Of a stretch of 64,000 nucleotides of DNA, positions 16,736-25,524 are shown in pieces. A program made the position numbers and the translations under genes. The notes beneath the pieces are model-generated. The model saw nothing but the letters and a program-made list of their open reading frames with translations. It ran no database searches and was not told where the DNA came from. The DNA lies in assembly GCF_022180365.1 (NCBI RefSeq), contig NZ_BQKV01000027.1, positions 62,001 to 126,000 of the forward strand, in the 5' to 3' direction. Source of the stretch: Faecalibacterium gallinarum. GTDB lineage: Bacteria; Bacillota; Clostridia; Oscillospirales; Ruminococcaceae. Positions within the stretch are counted from its first letter, which is position 1, and each line of letters starts with the position of its first letter.

Positions 16736-17215
16736 TTATTTTCGATCTGCCAAAGCAAAGGTCAATTCGGCGGTGGCGGCCAGTTTGCCGTCCACCCGGG
16801 CGGTGGCTTTGCCGATGCCGATGGGTCCCCGGCGGGAGATAAGCTCACACCGCAGCTCCAGCACGTCGCCGGGCTGGACCTGCTGCTTGAACCGGGCGTT
16901 TTTCACCCCGCCAAAGAGGGCCAGTTTGCCCTCGCTGCCCGGCTCGGTCAGGGCGGCAACCGCCCCCACCTGGGCCAGGGCCTCCAGGATCAGGACGCCG
17001 GGCATCACCGGCTGGCCGGGGAAATGCCCCTGGAAAAAGCCCTCGTTCATGGTGACGCACTTGCGGCCGATGGCCCACTGGCCCGGCTCATAGTCCAGAA
17101 TCCGGTCCACCAGGGCGAAAGGATACCGGTGGGGGAGGATCTGGGCGATTTGGGCCGCCGTCAGGGTGCGGGCTTCCGGCCGGGGCTCGGCCGGGATGAG
17201 AGTCTGTTCCGCCAT
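16736..17215 (-). CDS. fabZ: 3-hydroxyacyl-ACP dehydratase FabZ
   Basis: A 159-residue hot-dog-fold dehydratase of type II fatty-acid synthesis. The catalytic His is in ILPHRYPFALVDR and the catalytic Glu in GVLILEALAQVGA; FPGQPVMPGVL is also conserved. A 20-residue N-terminal extension precedes the fold. Its start is three bases after the fabF stop. Last biosynthetic gene of the operon. Confidence 0.95.
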   Translation of the reverse strand: MAEQTLIPAEPRPEARTLTAAQIAQILPHRYPFALVDRILDYEPGQWAIGRKCVTMNEGFFQGHFPGQPVMPGVLILEALAQVGAVAALTEPGSEGKLALFGGVKNARFKQQVQPGDVLELRCELISRRGPIGIGKATARVDGKLAATAELTFALADRK

Positions 17216-17218
17216 GGT

Positions 17219-18460
17219 TCAGCCCTCCCACTTCTTAAACAGCAGGCAGGCGTTGTGGCCGCCGAAGCCCAGGCTGTTGCTCATGGCATAGCGCAGGTGC
17301 TTCTCCCGGCCGGTATTGGGCACATAGTCCAGGTCGCACTCGGGGTCCGGGGTCTGGTAGTGGATGGTGGCGGGGACGAAGTCATCCCGCAGGGCCAGGG
17401 CCGTAAAGACAGCCTCGACGCCGCCCGCGCCGCCCAGCAGGTGGCCGGTCATGGACTTAGTGGAGGAGACGCAGAGCTTCTCGGCCCACTCGCCGAAGGC
17501 GGTGTGGATGGCCGCAGTCTCACAGCTGTCGTTCATGTGGGTGCTGGTGCCGTGGGCGTTGATGTAGTCCACCACCTCAGGAGCCACCCCGGCGTCCTTG
17601 AGGGCCAGGGTCATGCAGGCCGCGCCGCCGGCGCCGCCGGGGGCCGGTGCGGTGAAGTGGTAGGCGTCGCAGTTGGTGCCGTAGCCCACCACCTCGGCGT
17701 AGATCTTGGCGCCGCGGGCCTGGGCGTGCTCCAGCTCTTCCAGAACCAGGATGCCGGCGCCCTCGCCCATGACGAAGCCGGAACGCTCGGCATCAAAGGG
17801 GATGCTGGCGCGGTCAGGGTCGGTGGCGGTGGACAGGGCCTTCATGCTGGTGAATCCGCCGATGCCCAGCTCGCTGATGGCGCTCTCGGTGCCGCCGCAG
17901 ACCATCATCTCCTCGTAGCCGTCCCGAATCCGGTGGAAGGCGTCGCCCACCGCATTGGAACCGCCGGCGCAGGCGGTAACGGGGCAGGTGCAGACGCCCT
18001 TCAGCCCGTGGCCGATGGCGATCTGAGCCGCGGCCATGTTGGCGATGGACATGGGGACAAAGTAGGGGCTGACCTTCTCGAAGCCACGCTGCTGGCCCCG
18101 GGTGTGCTCGGCCTCGATGGTGGGCAGACCGCCGATGCCGCTGGAGACGATGACGCCGATCCGGCTGGCATCCTCGGCCGCCAGGTCCAGGCCGCTGTCG
18201 GCCAGAGCCTCGGCGGCGGCGACCACGGCGAACTGGGTGAAGCGGGCCATCTTCTTGACCTCCCGCTTATCGATGGCGACGGTGGGGTCAAAGTCCTTGA
18301 CCTCGCCCGCCAGCTTGACTTTGAAGTTGGTGGTGTCAAAAGCCGTGATGGGGGCGATGCCGCAGCGGCCCTCCTTGGCGGCCTGCCAGCTGTCAGCAAC
18401 GGTGTTGCCGATGGGGTTCACGGTGCCGAGGCCCGTGATGACCACTCTGCGTTTATCCAT
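17219..18460 (-). CDS. fabF: 3-oxoacyl-ACP synthase II
   Basis: A 413-residue condensing enzyme that elongates acyl-ACP with malonyl-ACP. The Cys-His-His triad is in VTACAGGSNA, NAHGTSTHMND and MTGHLLGGAGG. The frame stays open eight codons further upstream, but ATG 18460 has AAGGAGAACCTTCT in front and matches the family start (MDKRRVVITGLG). Confidence 0.96.
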   Translation of the reverse strand: MDKRRVVITGLGTVNPIGNTVADSWQAAKEGRCGIAPITAFDTTNFKVKLAGEVKDFDPTVAIDKREVKKMARFTQFAVVAAAEALADSGLDLAAEDASRIGVIVSSGIGGLPTIEAEHTRGQQRGFEKVSPYFVPMSIANMAAAQIAIGHGLKGVCTCPVTACAGGSNAVGDAFHRIRDGYEEMMVCGGTESAISELGIGGFTSMKALSTATDPDRASIPFDAERSGFVMGEGAGILVLEELEHAQARGAKIYAEVVGYGTNCDAYHFTAPAPGGAGGAACMTLALKDAGVAPEVVDYINAHGTSTHMNDSCETAAIHTAFGEWAEKLCVSSTKSMTGHLLGGAGGVEAVFTALALRDDFVPATIHYQTPDPECDLDYVPNTGREKHLRYAMSNSLGFGGHNACLLFKKWEG

Positions 18461-18547
18461 AGAAGGTTCTCCTTGTCGTAGCAAAACCGCCGGGGCGGTT
18501 TTGGGTTAGAAAGCTTTTTGCGCCGCTTTTTCTCGAAAAAGCGGTCC

Positions 18548-19306
18548 TCAGACGGCCATGCCGCCGTCCACGCACAGGACCTGGCCGGTGATATAGCCGC
18601 TGGTCTCGGCGGCGAAGAAGGCCGCCGCCTCGGCGATCTCTTCCGGTGCGCCGGGCCGCCCGGCCGGGATGGAGGCCAGGGTGGCGGTGCGGGCTGCCTC
18701 GGGCATGGCGTCGGTCATGTCGGTAGCAATGAAACCGGGGGCGATGGCGTTGACGGTGATGTTCCGGGTGGCCAGCTCCTTGGCCAGGCTCTTGGTCAGG
18801 CCGATGAGGCCCGCCTTGCTGGCGGCGTAGTTCGCCTGGCCCGCATTGCCCCGAAGGCCCACAACGCTGGACAGGTTGATGATCCGGCCATAGCGCTGGC
18901 GCATCATCCGCTTGGCGGCGGCCTTGCAGCAGAAGAATGCTCCCTTGAGGTTGGTGTCCAGCACCTTGTCAAAGTCCTCCTCGCTCATCCGCAGCAGGAG
19001 GCCGTCCCGGGTGACGCCGGCGTTGTTCACCAGCACATCCACCCGGCCGAACCGCTCGTCGGCCAGAGCAAAGAGGGTTTCGCAGCCCTCGGCGGTGGAG
19101 ACGTCGGCCTGCACGGAGAAAGCCTCCACCCCCTGCTGGGTGCAGAGGGCCACCGTCTCCTCTGCGGCGGCGGCGTTGCCCGCGTAGTTGACACAGACTT
19201 TGTAGCCCATCTTGGCCAGCCGGACACAGATGGCCCGGCCAATGCCCCGGCTGCCGCCGGTGACGATGGCGCAGCGGGCGGCGGGAGCCGTTTCGGTTCT
19301 TGCCAT
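18548..19306 (-). CDS. fabG: 3-oxoacyl-ACP reductase
   Basis: A 252-residue short-chain dehydrogenase that reduces 3-oxoacyl-ACP with NADPH. Cofactor loop TGGSRGIGRAI, NNAG, and the catalytic YAASK with upstream Ser (LSSVVG) are intact. Starts four bases after the fabD stop; an 87-base gap follows before fabF. Confidence 0.95.
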   Translation of the reverse strand: MARTETAPAARCAIVTGGSRGIGRAICVRLAKMGYKVCVNYAGNAAAAEETVALCTQQGVEAFSVQADVSTAEGCETLFALADERFGRVDVLVNNAGVTRDGLLLRMSEEDFDKVLDTNLKGAFFCCKAAAKRMMRQRYGRIINLSSVVGLRGNAGQANYAASKAGLIGLTKSLAKELATRNITVNAIAPGFIATDMTDAMPEAARTATLASIPAGRPGAPEEIAEAAAFFAAETSGYITGQVLCVDGGMAV

Positions 19307-19310
19307 GGCG

Positions 19311-20240
19311 TCATTCCCCTTTCAGTGCGCTGACGGCGGCTTCCAGCTCGGCGGCGGTCTCCACCGTGTAGCAGGTCACCCCGGTCAGGGTCTTTTTCAC
19401 AAAGCCGGTGAGGGCCTTGCCCGGGCCGACTTCCAGGATGGTGTCCACCCCCAGCTCGCCCAGGCGGCGGAGGGTATCCTCCATATAGACGCTGCTCTGG
19501 ACCTGCTTTTCCAGCAGGGCGGGAATGGTGTCGGCCTCGCTCTTCTCATGGCCCAGGCAGTTGAAGAGCACCGGGGTCTCCATGGGGCCGAACGCCACAC
19601 TCTTAAACCGCTCGGCCAGGGCGTCGCCCGCCGGGTGCATCAGGGTGGTGTGGAAGGGCCCGCTGACCTTCAGGGGCAGGCAGCGCTTGGCGCCCGCCTC
19701 CTTGGCGGCGGCGGCAGCGGCGTCTACAGCGGCCTTCTCGCCGCCGATGACCAGCTGGCCGGGGCAGTTGTAGTTGCAGATCTGGACCACGCCCAGGGCG
19801 GCGGCCTTGTCGCAGCAGGCCTGGAGGGTCTCCCGATCCAGGGCAATAACGGCGGTCATCCCGCACTCGATCCCCTCGGCGGCCTTGGCCATGGCCTTGC
19901 CCCGGAAGGCGGTGAGCTCAATGGCGGTCTTGGCGTCCAGAACACCGGCGGCGTTCAGGGCCGAATACTCGCCCAGGGACAGGCCCGCGACATAGTCGGG
20001 GCGGATGCCCTTTTCTTTCAGCACCGCAGTCACGCCGGCGGCAAAAGCCACCATGCAGGGCTGGGTATACTGGGTCTGGTTCAGAACCCCGTCGGGGTCC
20101 TCAAAGCAAACCTTGTGCAGGTCAAAATCCAGCTCCCCCGCGTCAAAGGCGGCGCGGAAAGCGGGGTAGGCCTCGTAGAGATCCTTACCCATGCCGGGGT
20201 GCTGGCTGCCCTGGCCAGCGTACAAAATCGCAAGTTTCAT
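19311..20240 (-). CDS. fabD: Malonyl-CoA-ACP transacylase
   Basis: A 309-residue transacylase that moves malonate from CoA to ACP. GQGSQHPGMG, the nucleophile elbow GLSLGEYSAL and the catalytic His of GPFHTTLMHPA are present. Tightly packed in the fab operon. Confidence 0.95.
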   Translation of the reverse strand: MKLAILYAGQGSQHPGMGKDLYEAYPAFRAAFDAGELDFDLHKVCFEDPDGVLNQTQYTQPCMVAFAAGVTAVLKEKGIRPDYVAGLSLGEYSALNAAGVLDAKTAIELTAFRGKAMAKAAEGIECGMTAVIALDRETLQACCDKAAALGVVQICNYNCPGQLVIGGEKAAVDAAAAAAKEAGAKRCLPLKVSGPFHTTLMHPAGDALAERFKSVAFGPMETPVLFNCLGHEKSEADTIPALLEKQVQSSVYMEDTLRRLGELGVDTILEVGPGKALTGFVKKTLTGVTCYTVETAAELEAAVSALKGE

Positions 20241-20244
20241 TGCG

Positions 20245-21330
20245 TTATACCTCGTTTGTCAGGCCGAGGGCGGCGCGCCGCTCGGCCAGTATCTCGTCGA
20301 TCAGCTCCCGGACCGACATCATCCGGTTGACCCGGCCCACGTTGGCCCCGCAGAAGAACAGGCCCTCTTCCCGGTTGCCCCGGACGGCCTCGATCAGGGC
20401 GTGGGTGATGCAGTAGGGGATCTTGGCCGGCTCACAGGTGGTGATGCAGGCCGAGCAGTGTTTGGGCGGGAACCGCAGCCCCTGGGCCAGTTTCTGGACC
20501 AGCGGGGTGTTCAGGGCCCGGCCGGGCATTCCCACCGGGCTGTGAATGATCCGCACGTCCTCGGCCTTTGCTTCCAGCAGGACGTCTTTATAGCCCTGGC
20601 TGGCGTCGCACTCATGGGTGGCGATGAACCGGGTGGCAATCTGCACCCCGGCAGCCCCCATCTCCATATAGTGGGCCATGTCCGCGCCGGTAAAGACCCC
20701 GCCCGCCACAAAGACCGGGATGGGGTGGCCGAACTTTTCCTCGTAGGGCTTGACCTCGGCCAGCACCCCGGGCAGAATCTCGTCCAGGGTCTCGCACTTG
20801 CCCGCCAGCAGGTCGGCCTCGTCGAAGCCGAGATGGCCGCCCGCCTGGCTGCCCTCGATGACCACAAAATCGGCCGTCCGGCCAAACCGGCTGGCCCACC
20901 GGCGCAGGATCAGCTTGGCGGCCCGGGCGCTGGAGACAATGGGCGCAATGGCCGTCTCGCTGCCCTCCACAAGGCCGGGCAGCTCCATGGGCAGGCCCGC
21001 CCCCGAGATCACTGCGTCGGCCCCGGCGGCCACCGCCGCTTTCACTGCGTCGGCGTACTGGCGGGTGGCCACCATGGCGTTCACCGCCACCAGGCCCGCG
21101 CCGTTTGCCAGCCGCTTTGCCTTTTCGATCTCTTTTTTGAGTGCCCGCAGGTTGGCGCCCTGGGGGTTCGAGCTGAAATCCGGCTCATTGTAGCCCGCGT
21201 CGGCGGTGGAGATGCACCCCAGCGCGCCGCAGGCAGCCACAGCACCGGCCAGCCCGCCCATGGAGACGCCCACCCCCATGCCCCCTTGCAGGATAGGCAC
21301 GGCCAGCGGTTTGCCCCGCAGGGTCAGCAT
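20245..21330 (-). CDS. FabK-like FMN-dependent oxidoreductase (nitronate monooxygenase/2-nitropropane dioxygenase family) with Cys cluster
   Basis: A 361-residue TIM-barrel flavoprotein related to FabK. Seen: PILQGGMGVGVS at the N-terminus, the phosphate-binding VFVAGGVFTGADM, the active-site EGSQAGGHLGF, and a C-terminal addition with a C-x2-C-x3-C-x7-C pattern (CSACITTCEPAKIPYC) not found in classical FabK. ATG 21330 overlaps the fabK stop (ATGCTGA), so translation is coupled. Its place inside the fab operon suggests a redox step in lipid synthesis, but the reaction is not known. Confidence 0.82.
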   Translation of the reverse strand: MLTLRGKPLAVPILQGGMGVGVSMGGLAGAVAACGALGCISTADAGYNEPDFSSNPQGANLRALKKEIEKAKRLANGAGLVAVNAMVATRQYADAVKAAVAAGADAVISGAGLPMELPGLVEGSETAIAPIVSSARAAKLILRRWASRFGRTADFVVIEGSQAGGHLGFDEADLLAGKCETLDEILPGVLAEVKPYEEKFGHPIPVFVAGGVFTGADMAHYMEMGAAGVQIATRFIATHECDASQGYKDVLLEAKAEDVRIIHSPVGMPGRALNTPLVQKLAQGLRFPPKHCSACITTCEPAKIPYCITHALIEAVRGNREEGLFFCGANVGRVNRMMSVRELIDEILAERRAALGLTNEV

Positions 21331-22262
21331 AACTCTTGCAGCGCCTTGATCCGCTGCTGGGCCCCGGCCCACAGATCCTCCAGGATCTGGGCGGCCGGGC
21401 GAATCTCGTGGAGCATGCCAGCGACCTGGCCGCTCATCAGGCTGCCGGTTTTAGTGTCGCCCTCAAAGACGGCACGGCGCAGGCTGCCCAGAGTGAACTT
21501 TTCCAGTTCCATCTTGTCGGCGCCGGCCTTTTCCTGCCGGACATACTCCCGGGTCATCTGGTTTTTCAGCACCCGGACAGGGGTGCCGCCGATCCGGCCG
21601 GTGACGATGGTGTCGCTGTCCTTGGCCTTGAGCAGGGCCTGCTTATAGTTCTCGTGGATGGGGCACTCCTCACTCACCAGCAGGCAGGTGCCCACCTGGA
21701 CGCCGCAAGCCCCCAGGGCCAGGGCAGCCGCCAGCTGGCGGCCGTCGGCGATGCCGCCCGCCGCGATGACGGGCAGGTTAACGGCGTCCACCACCTGGGG
21801 AACCAGGGCCATGGTAGCCATCTCGCCCACATGGCCGCCGCTCTCGGTGCCCTCGGCGATGATGGCGTCCACACCGGACTTCTCCAGGTGCTTGGCCAGC
21901 ACGGCCGCCGCCACCACGGGGATAACCTTGATCCCAGCCTCTTTCCAGGCGGGGACGTACTTGCCGGGGTTGCCGGCGCCGGTGGTGACCACAGGCACCT
22001 TTTCCTCAATGACAACCTGGGCGAACTCATCCACCAACGGGTGCATGAGCATCAGGTTAACCCCGAAGGGCTTGTCGGTCAGCTCCTTGCAGCGGCGGAT
22101 CTGGGCCCGCAGGTCCTCGGCAGAGCGAACGCCGCCCGCGCCGATGACGCCCAGGGCGCCGGCATTGGAACAGGCGGCGGCGAACTCACCGGTGGCGATG
22201 TTGGCCATGCCGCCCTGGATAATGGGGTATTTTGTCCCCAGGATTTCGTTGAGAAGTTTCAT
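21324..22262 (-). CDS. fabK: Enoyl-ACP reductase II
   Basis: A 312-residue FMN-dependent enoyl-ACP reductase completing each elongation cycle with NAD(P)H. Signatures: YPIIQGGMANIATG, TTGAGNPGKYV, the catalytic His in EGTESGGHVGEM, and IAAGGIADGRQ. No fabI is nearby, so this is likely the main enoyl reductase. Four-base overlap with fabH (ATGA). Confidence 0.93.
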   Translation of the reverse strand: MKLLNEILGTKYPIIQGGMANIATGEFAAACSNAGALGVIGAGGVRSAEDLRAQIRRCKELTDKPFGVNLMLMHPLVDEFAQVVIEEKVPVVTTGAGNPGKYVPAWKEAGIKVIPVVAAAVLAKHLEKSGVDAIIAEGTESGGHVGEMATMALVPQVVDAVNLPVIAAGGIADGRQLAAALALGACGVQVGTCLLVSEECPIHENYKQALLKAKDSDTIVTGRIGGTPVRVLKNQMTREYVRQEKAGADKMELEKFTLGSLRRAVFEGDTKTGSLMSGQVAGMLHEIRPAAQILEDLWAGAQQRIKALQELC

Positions 22263-23218
22263 TCTGCATTTCCTTTCCCTTGGTAGGTCAGCAGAGCGCC
22301 GGCCCAGGTCAGCCCGCCGCCGAAACCGACGCAGAGCAACGTCTGGCCGTGGCGGAGCTGGCCGCTCTCATATAGTTCGTTCAGGGCCAGCGGGATACTG
22401 GCCGCGCTGGTGTTGCCGGTGCGGGCCAGGTTCTTGAAGAATTTTTCCGCCGGGGCGTTCAGCTTCTTGACACAGTGGTCGATGATCCGCTCGTTGGCCT
22501 GGTGGCAGACCACCCAGTCCACCCCGTCAAGGGTGAGGCCGGTCTGGGCCAGGATGCCGTCCACGCACTTGGGGATGGCGTCCACCGCGAAGCGGAACAC
22601 TGCCTTGCCGTCCATCTGGATGTGAGAGGGGAGAGGCCCGGGGCCTTCCACCTGGATGGCCTTGTCGCCCCGGGCGCCCAGCAGGGCCGCAAAGGGGGCC
22701 GACTCGCTCATCTCAAAGACCGCCGCGCCCGCGCCGTCCCCAAAGAGGACGCAGGTGGAGCGGTCGTCCATGTCCAACAGGCGGGACAGCTGCTCACAGC
22801 CGATCACCAGGGCGTAACGCCCGCCGGTGGCGGCCAGCAGCCCCCGGGCCACCGCCGCACCGTAGAGGAAGCCGGAGCAGGCCGCGTTCACGTCCAGCAC
22901 CGGGATATCCTCGGGCAGCCCTAACTCCGCCTGCACCAGGCAGGCCATGCTGGGGCTGGCGTAATCCGCCGAGAGGGTAGCACAGACGCAGCAGCCGATC
23001 TCGGCGGGGGCCAGGCCGCTGCGCTCCAGCGCCTGCCGGGCTGCCGCAACAGCCAGGGTCGTGGCGCTCTCATCGGGGCCGCAAAAATACCGCTGGCGGA
23101 TGCCGGTTCGGGTGGTGATCCACTCGTCGCTGGTATCCACCCGGCGGCTCAGTTCGTCGTTGGTCACAGCCCGGGCCGGCAGGGCGCCGCCCGTGCTGAG
23201 GATTTGTAAACCCTTCAT
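22259..23218 (-). CDS. fabH: 3-oxoacyl-ACP synthase III
   Basis: A 319-residue initiating condensing enzyme using acyl-CoA and malonyl-ACP. Catalytic Cys in DVNAACSGFLYG, His in WVVCHQANERIID and Asn in LARTGNTSAASIP. Ribosome-binding site AAGAGG. Second-generation order accA-fabH-fabK. Confidence 0.95.
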   Translation of the reverse strand: MKGLQILSTGGALPARAVTNDELSRRVDTSDEWITTRTGIRQRYFCGPDESATTLAVAAARQALERSGLAPAEIGCCVCATLSADYASPSMACLVQAELGLPEDIPVLDVNAACSGFLYGAAVARGLLAATGGRYALVIGCEQLSRLLDMDDRSTCVLFGDGAGAAVFEMSESAPFAALLGARGDKAIQVEGPGPLPSHIQMDGKAVFRFAVDAIPKCVDGILAQTGLTLDGVDWVVCHQANERIIDHCVKKLNAPAEKFFKNLARTGNTSAASIPLALNELYESGQLRHGQTLLCVGFGGGLTWAGALLTYQGKGNAE

Positions 23219-23226
23219 AAAACCTC

Positions 23227-24156
23227 TTACTCCTGCCCGATCTGGCGGAATTTTTTGTACCGCTGCGCCTCAAGGGCAGCGGGGCTCAGCTTGCGCAGGG
23301 GGGCCAGGCTGCGCTCCAGCGCCAGCTCCAGGTGTGCAAACAGGGCCTTGGGGTCGGTCTGGGCGCCGCCCAGGGGCTCGGGGACGATCTCCTCGATGAC
23401 CCCGAACTGGTACAGGTCCTGGGCCGTCAGCTTCATGACGTCGCAGGCCTCGCCGTGGCGGGAGGCGTCCTTCCAGAGGATACTGGCGAAGCCCTCGGGG
23501 CTGAGCACCGAGTAGATGGCGTTCTCCAGCATGAGGACCCGGTTGGCCACGCCCAGAGCCAGAGCGCCGCCGCTGCTGCCCTCGCCGGTGACAACGGCGA
23601 TGACGGGGACGGCCAGCTGGCTCATCTCGGCCAGGTTGCGGGCGATGGCCTCGCCCTGGCCCCGCTCCTCGGCTTCCTTGCCGGGGTAGGCGCCCGGGGT
23701 GTCGATGAAGGTGATGATGGGCCGGCCAAACTTTTCGGCCTGCTTCATCAGCCGCAGGGCCTTGCGATAGCCCTCAGGGCCAGGCATGCCGAAGTTATAC
23801 TTCATGTTCTCTTCCAGATTGTTGCCCTTGCGGTGGCCGATGACGGTCACGGGCATCCCATGGAAGAAGGCCACGCCGCCCAGGATGCTGGCATCCTCGC
23901 GGCACTGGCGGTCGCCCTTCTGCTCGAAGAAATCGGTGAACAGGGCCTTGATATAGTCGTCGATCTTGGGGCGGTGGGGATGCCGGGCCAGAAAGACCTT
24001 GTCCTCCGCCGAAAGATTGGTGCAGCTGTCCAGCAGCTCGGTGCGGTCCCGCAGAAGCTGCTTGCGGCGGAGCAGCGCCTGGGGGGCAGTATCCCCCTCC
24101 AGGGCGGCCATTTCCGCCTCCAGCGCATCGGTCATTTTCAAAATGTCACGGATCAT
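23227..24156 (-). CDS. accA: Acetyl-CoA carboxylase carboxyltransferase subunit alpha
   Basis: A 309-residue carboxyltransferase alpha subunit that, with AccD, transfers CO2 from biotin to acetyl-CoA. Crotonase-type core with FIDTPGAYPGKEAEERGQGEAIA-region and GEGSSGGALALGVANRV. Overlaps the accD stop by four bases. The biotin carrier and carboxylase (accB, accC) are not in this cluster. Confidence 0.95.
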   Translation of the reverse strand: MIRDILKMTDALEAEMAALEGDTAPQALLRRKQLLRDRTELLDSCTNLSAEDKVFLARHPHRPKIDDYIKALFTDFFEQKGDRQCREDASILGGVAFFHGMPVTVIGHRKGNNLEENMKYNFGMPGPEGYRKALRLMKQAEKFGRPIITFIDTPGAYPGKEAEERGQGEAIARNLAEMSQLAVPVIAVVTGEGSSGGALALGVANRVLMLENAIYSVLSPEGFASILWKDASRHGEACDVMKLTAQDLYQFGVIEEIVPEPLGGAQTDPKALFAHLELALERSLAPLRKLSPAALEAQRYKKFRQIGQE

Positions 24157-25034
24157 GCGCGGGTCGCTCCCTTCTGGTGCAGCCGCAGCAGCTGAGCCAG
24201 GGTGCTCTTGAGCTCGCTGCGGGGCACGATCTTATCCACAAAGCCGTGGGCCTCCTGGAACTCGCTGCGCTGGAAGCCGGCGGGCAGTTTTTCGCCGATG
24301 GTCTGTTCGATGACCCGGGGCCCGGCAAAGCCGATCAGGGCGCCGGGCTCGGCCAGCATAATATCGCCCAGAGAGGCAAAGCTGGCGGTCACGCCGCCGG
24401 TGGTGGGGTGGGTCAGCACGCTGATGTACAGCCCACCCGCCGCGTTCAGCCGGGCGATGGCGGCGCTGGTCTTGGCCATCTGCATCAGGCTGTAAATGCC
24501 CTCCTGCATCCGGGCGCCGCCGCTGGCGGAGAAGATGATCAGAGGCAGCTTTTTGCTGATGGCGTATTCCACCGCCAGGGTGATCTTTTCGCCCACGGCG
24601 GCGCTCATGCTGCCCATGAAAAAGCGGCTGTCCAGCACCGCCACCACCACGGGGATCTCGTCGATCTTGCCGGTGGCGGTGACAACAGCCTCGTTCAGGC
24701 CGGTCTTGCGGCGGGAAGCCGCCAGCTTCTCCTTATAACCGGGGAAGTTCAGGGGGTCACCGGCCTCCAGTTTCTCGTTCAGCTCCCGGAAACTGCCGTG
24801 GTCCAAAACCAACGACAGCCGGTAGTACCCGCCGATGGGCAGGTAGTGGCCGCAGTTGGGGCAGACGTAAAGGCTCTCGGCCCAGTGGGCGCGGGTGGCC
24901 CGCCGGTTGCACTTGGGGCACTCCAGGAAGGCCGGCTCCTTCCAAACCAGGCTTTTGCCTGTCTCCTGCTGGACCTTGCGGGCCAGCTCGCGCTCGCGGC
25001 GGTCGGTCCGCAGGGCGGTAAAGATATTCTCCAT
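24153..25034 (-). CDS. accD: Acetyl-CoA carboxylase carboxyltransferase subunit beta
   Basis: A 293-residue carboxyltransferase beta subunit. N-terminal four-Cys zinc ribbon (CPKC at about 38-41 and CPNC at about 58-61) followed by the crotonase core with SASGGARMQEG and HPTTGGVTASFA. The ribosome-binding site is weak, so it may rely on coupling to acpP 19 bases upstream. Confidence 0.95.
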   Translation of the reverse strand: MENIFTALRTDRRERELARKVQQETGKSLVWKEPAFLECPKCNRRATRAHWAESLYVCPNCGHYLPIGGYYRLSLVLDHGSFRELNEKLEAGDPLNFPGYKEKLAASRRKTGLNEAVVTATGKIDEIPVVVAVLDSRFFMGSMSAAVGEKITLAVEYAISKKLPLIIFSASGGARMQEGIYSLMQMAKTSAAIARLNAAGGLYISVLTHPTTGGVTASFASLGDIMLAEPGALIGFAGPRVIEQTIGEKLPAGFQRSEFQEAHGFVDKIVPRSELKSTLAQLLRLHQKGATRA

Positions 25035-25053
25035 AGCGGTTTACCGCGCTCTC

Positions 25054-25281
25054 TTACGCGTTGGCGTTGATGTAGTCGAAGATGTCCTGGACAGTCTTCA
25101 GCTCGGCCAGCTTCTCGTCGGGGATGGTGACGCCGCAGGCCTCCTCGATGGCCATGTTCAGCTCGACAGCATCCAGGCTGTCAGCCTCCAGATCCTCGGA
25201 CAGGGTGGCGGCCAGGGTGACCTTCTCGGGGTCGCAGTTCAGGGTGTCGACGATAACCTGCTTCAGTGCTTCGAATTCCAT
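25054..25281 (-). CDS. acpP: Acyl carrier protein
   Basis: A 75-residue acidic four-helix carrier protein. The phosphopantetheine Ser is in EDLEADSLDAVELNM. AAAGGAGATACAATC precedes the ATG. First gene of the fatty-acid operon; its promoter is just upstream. Confidence 0.96.
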   Translation of the reverse strand: MEFEALKQVIVDTLNCDPEKVTLAATLSEDLEADSLDAVELNMAIEEACGVTIPDEKLAELKTVQDIFDYINANA

Positions 25282-25354
25282 GATTGTATCTCCTTTAAAT
25301 CAAAATCAGTTTCAAGTTATTTAGTTAAAACATTTGAGCAATCGCTCTGGGGAT

Positions 25355-25404
25355 AGGATACCAGATTCCGAAGAAAAGTCAATACTTAAAGCTAAAATAT
25401 TTTA
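25355..25404 (-). promoter_or_regulatory. Promoter and possible operators of the fatty-acid operon
   Basis: On the minus strand TTGACT (25377-25382) and TATCCT (25355-25360), 16-base spacer. Just upstream of the -35 is the perfect palindrome TAAAATATTTTA (25393-25404), and near the start of transcription GAGC-AATC-GCTC (25335-25346). Either could be a regulator site; neither matches the MarR-gene repeat closely. Confidence 0.65.
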
Positions 25405-25444
25405 TCTAATTTTGTAAACAATTTGTTACCAGAAAAAGCGACAA

Positions 25445-25487
25445 AAAACCCGCGCCCCCCTACCGAGCAGCAGAGAGCGCGGGTTTT
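25445..25487. terminator. Terminator of nhaC
   Basis: AAAACCCGCGC ... GCGCGGGTTTT, 11-base perfect arms with A- and T-rich ends, between nhaC and the acpP promoter. Confidence 0.8.
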
Positions 25488-25524
25488 CTACCGGGTAAAG
25501 CCCCGGGTTTTCTTCAAAAAAGGG

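Noticed and set aside
23227-25281. Complete acetyl-CoA carboxylase gene set
   Set aside because: Only accA and accD are present; no biotin carrier or biotin carboxylase gene could be found in the window.
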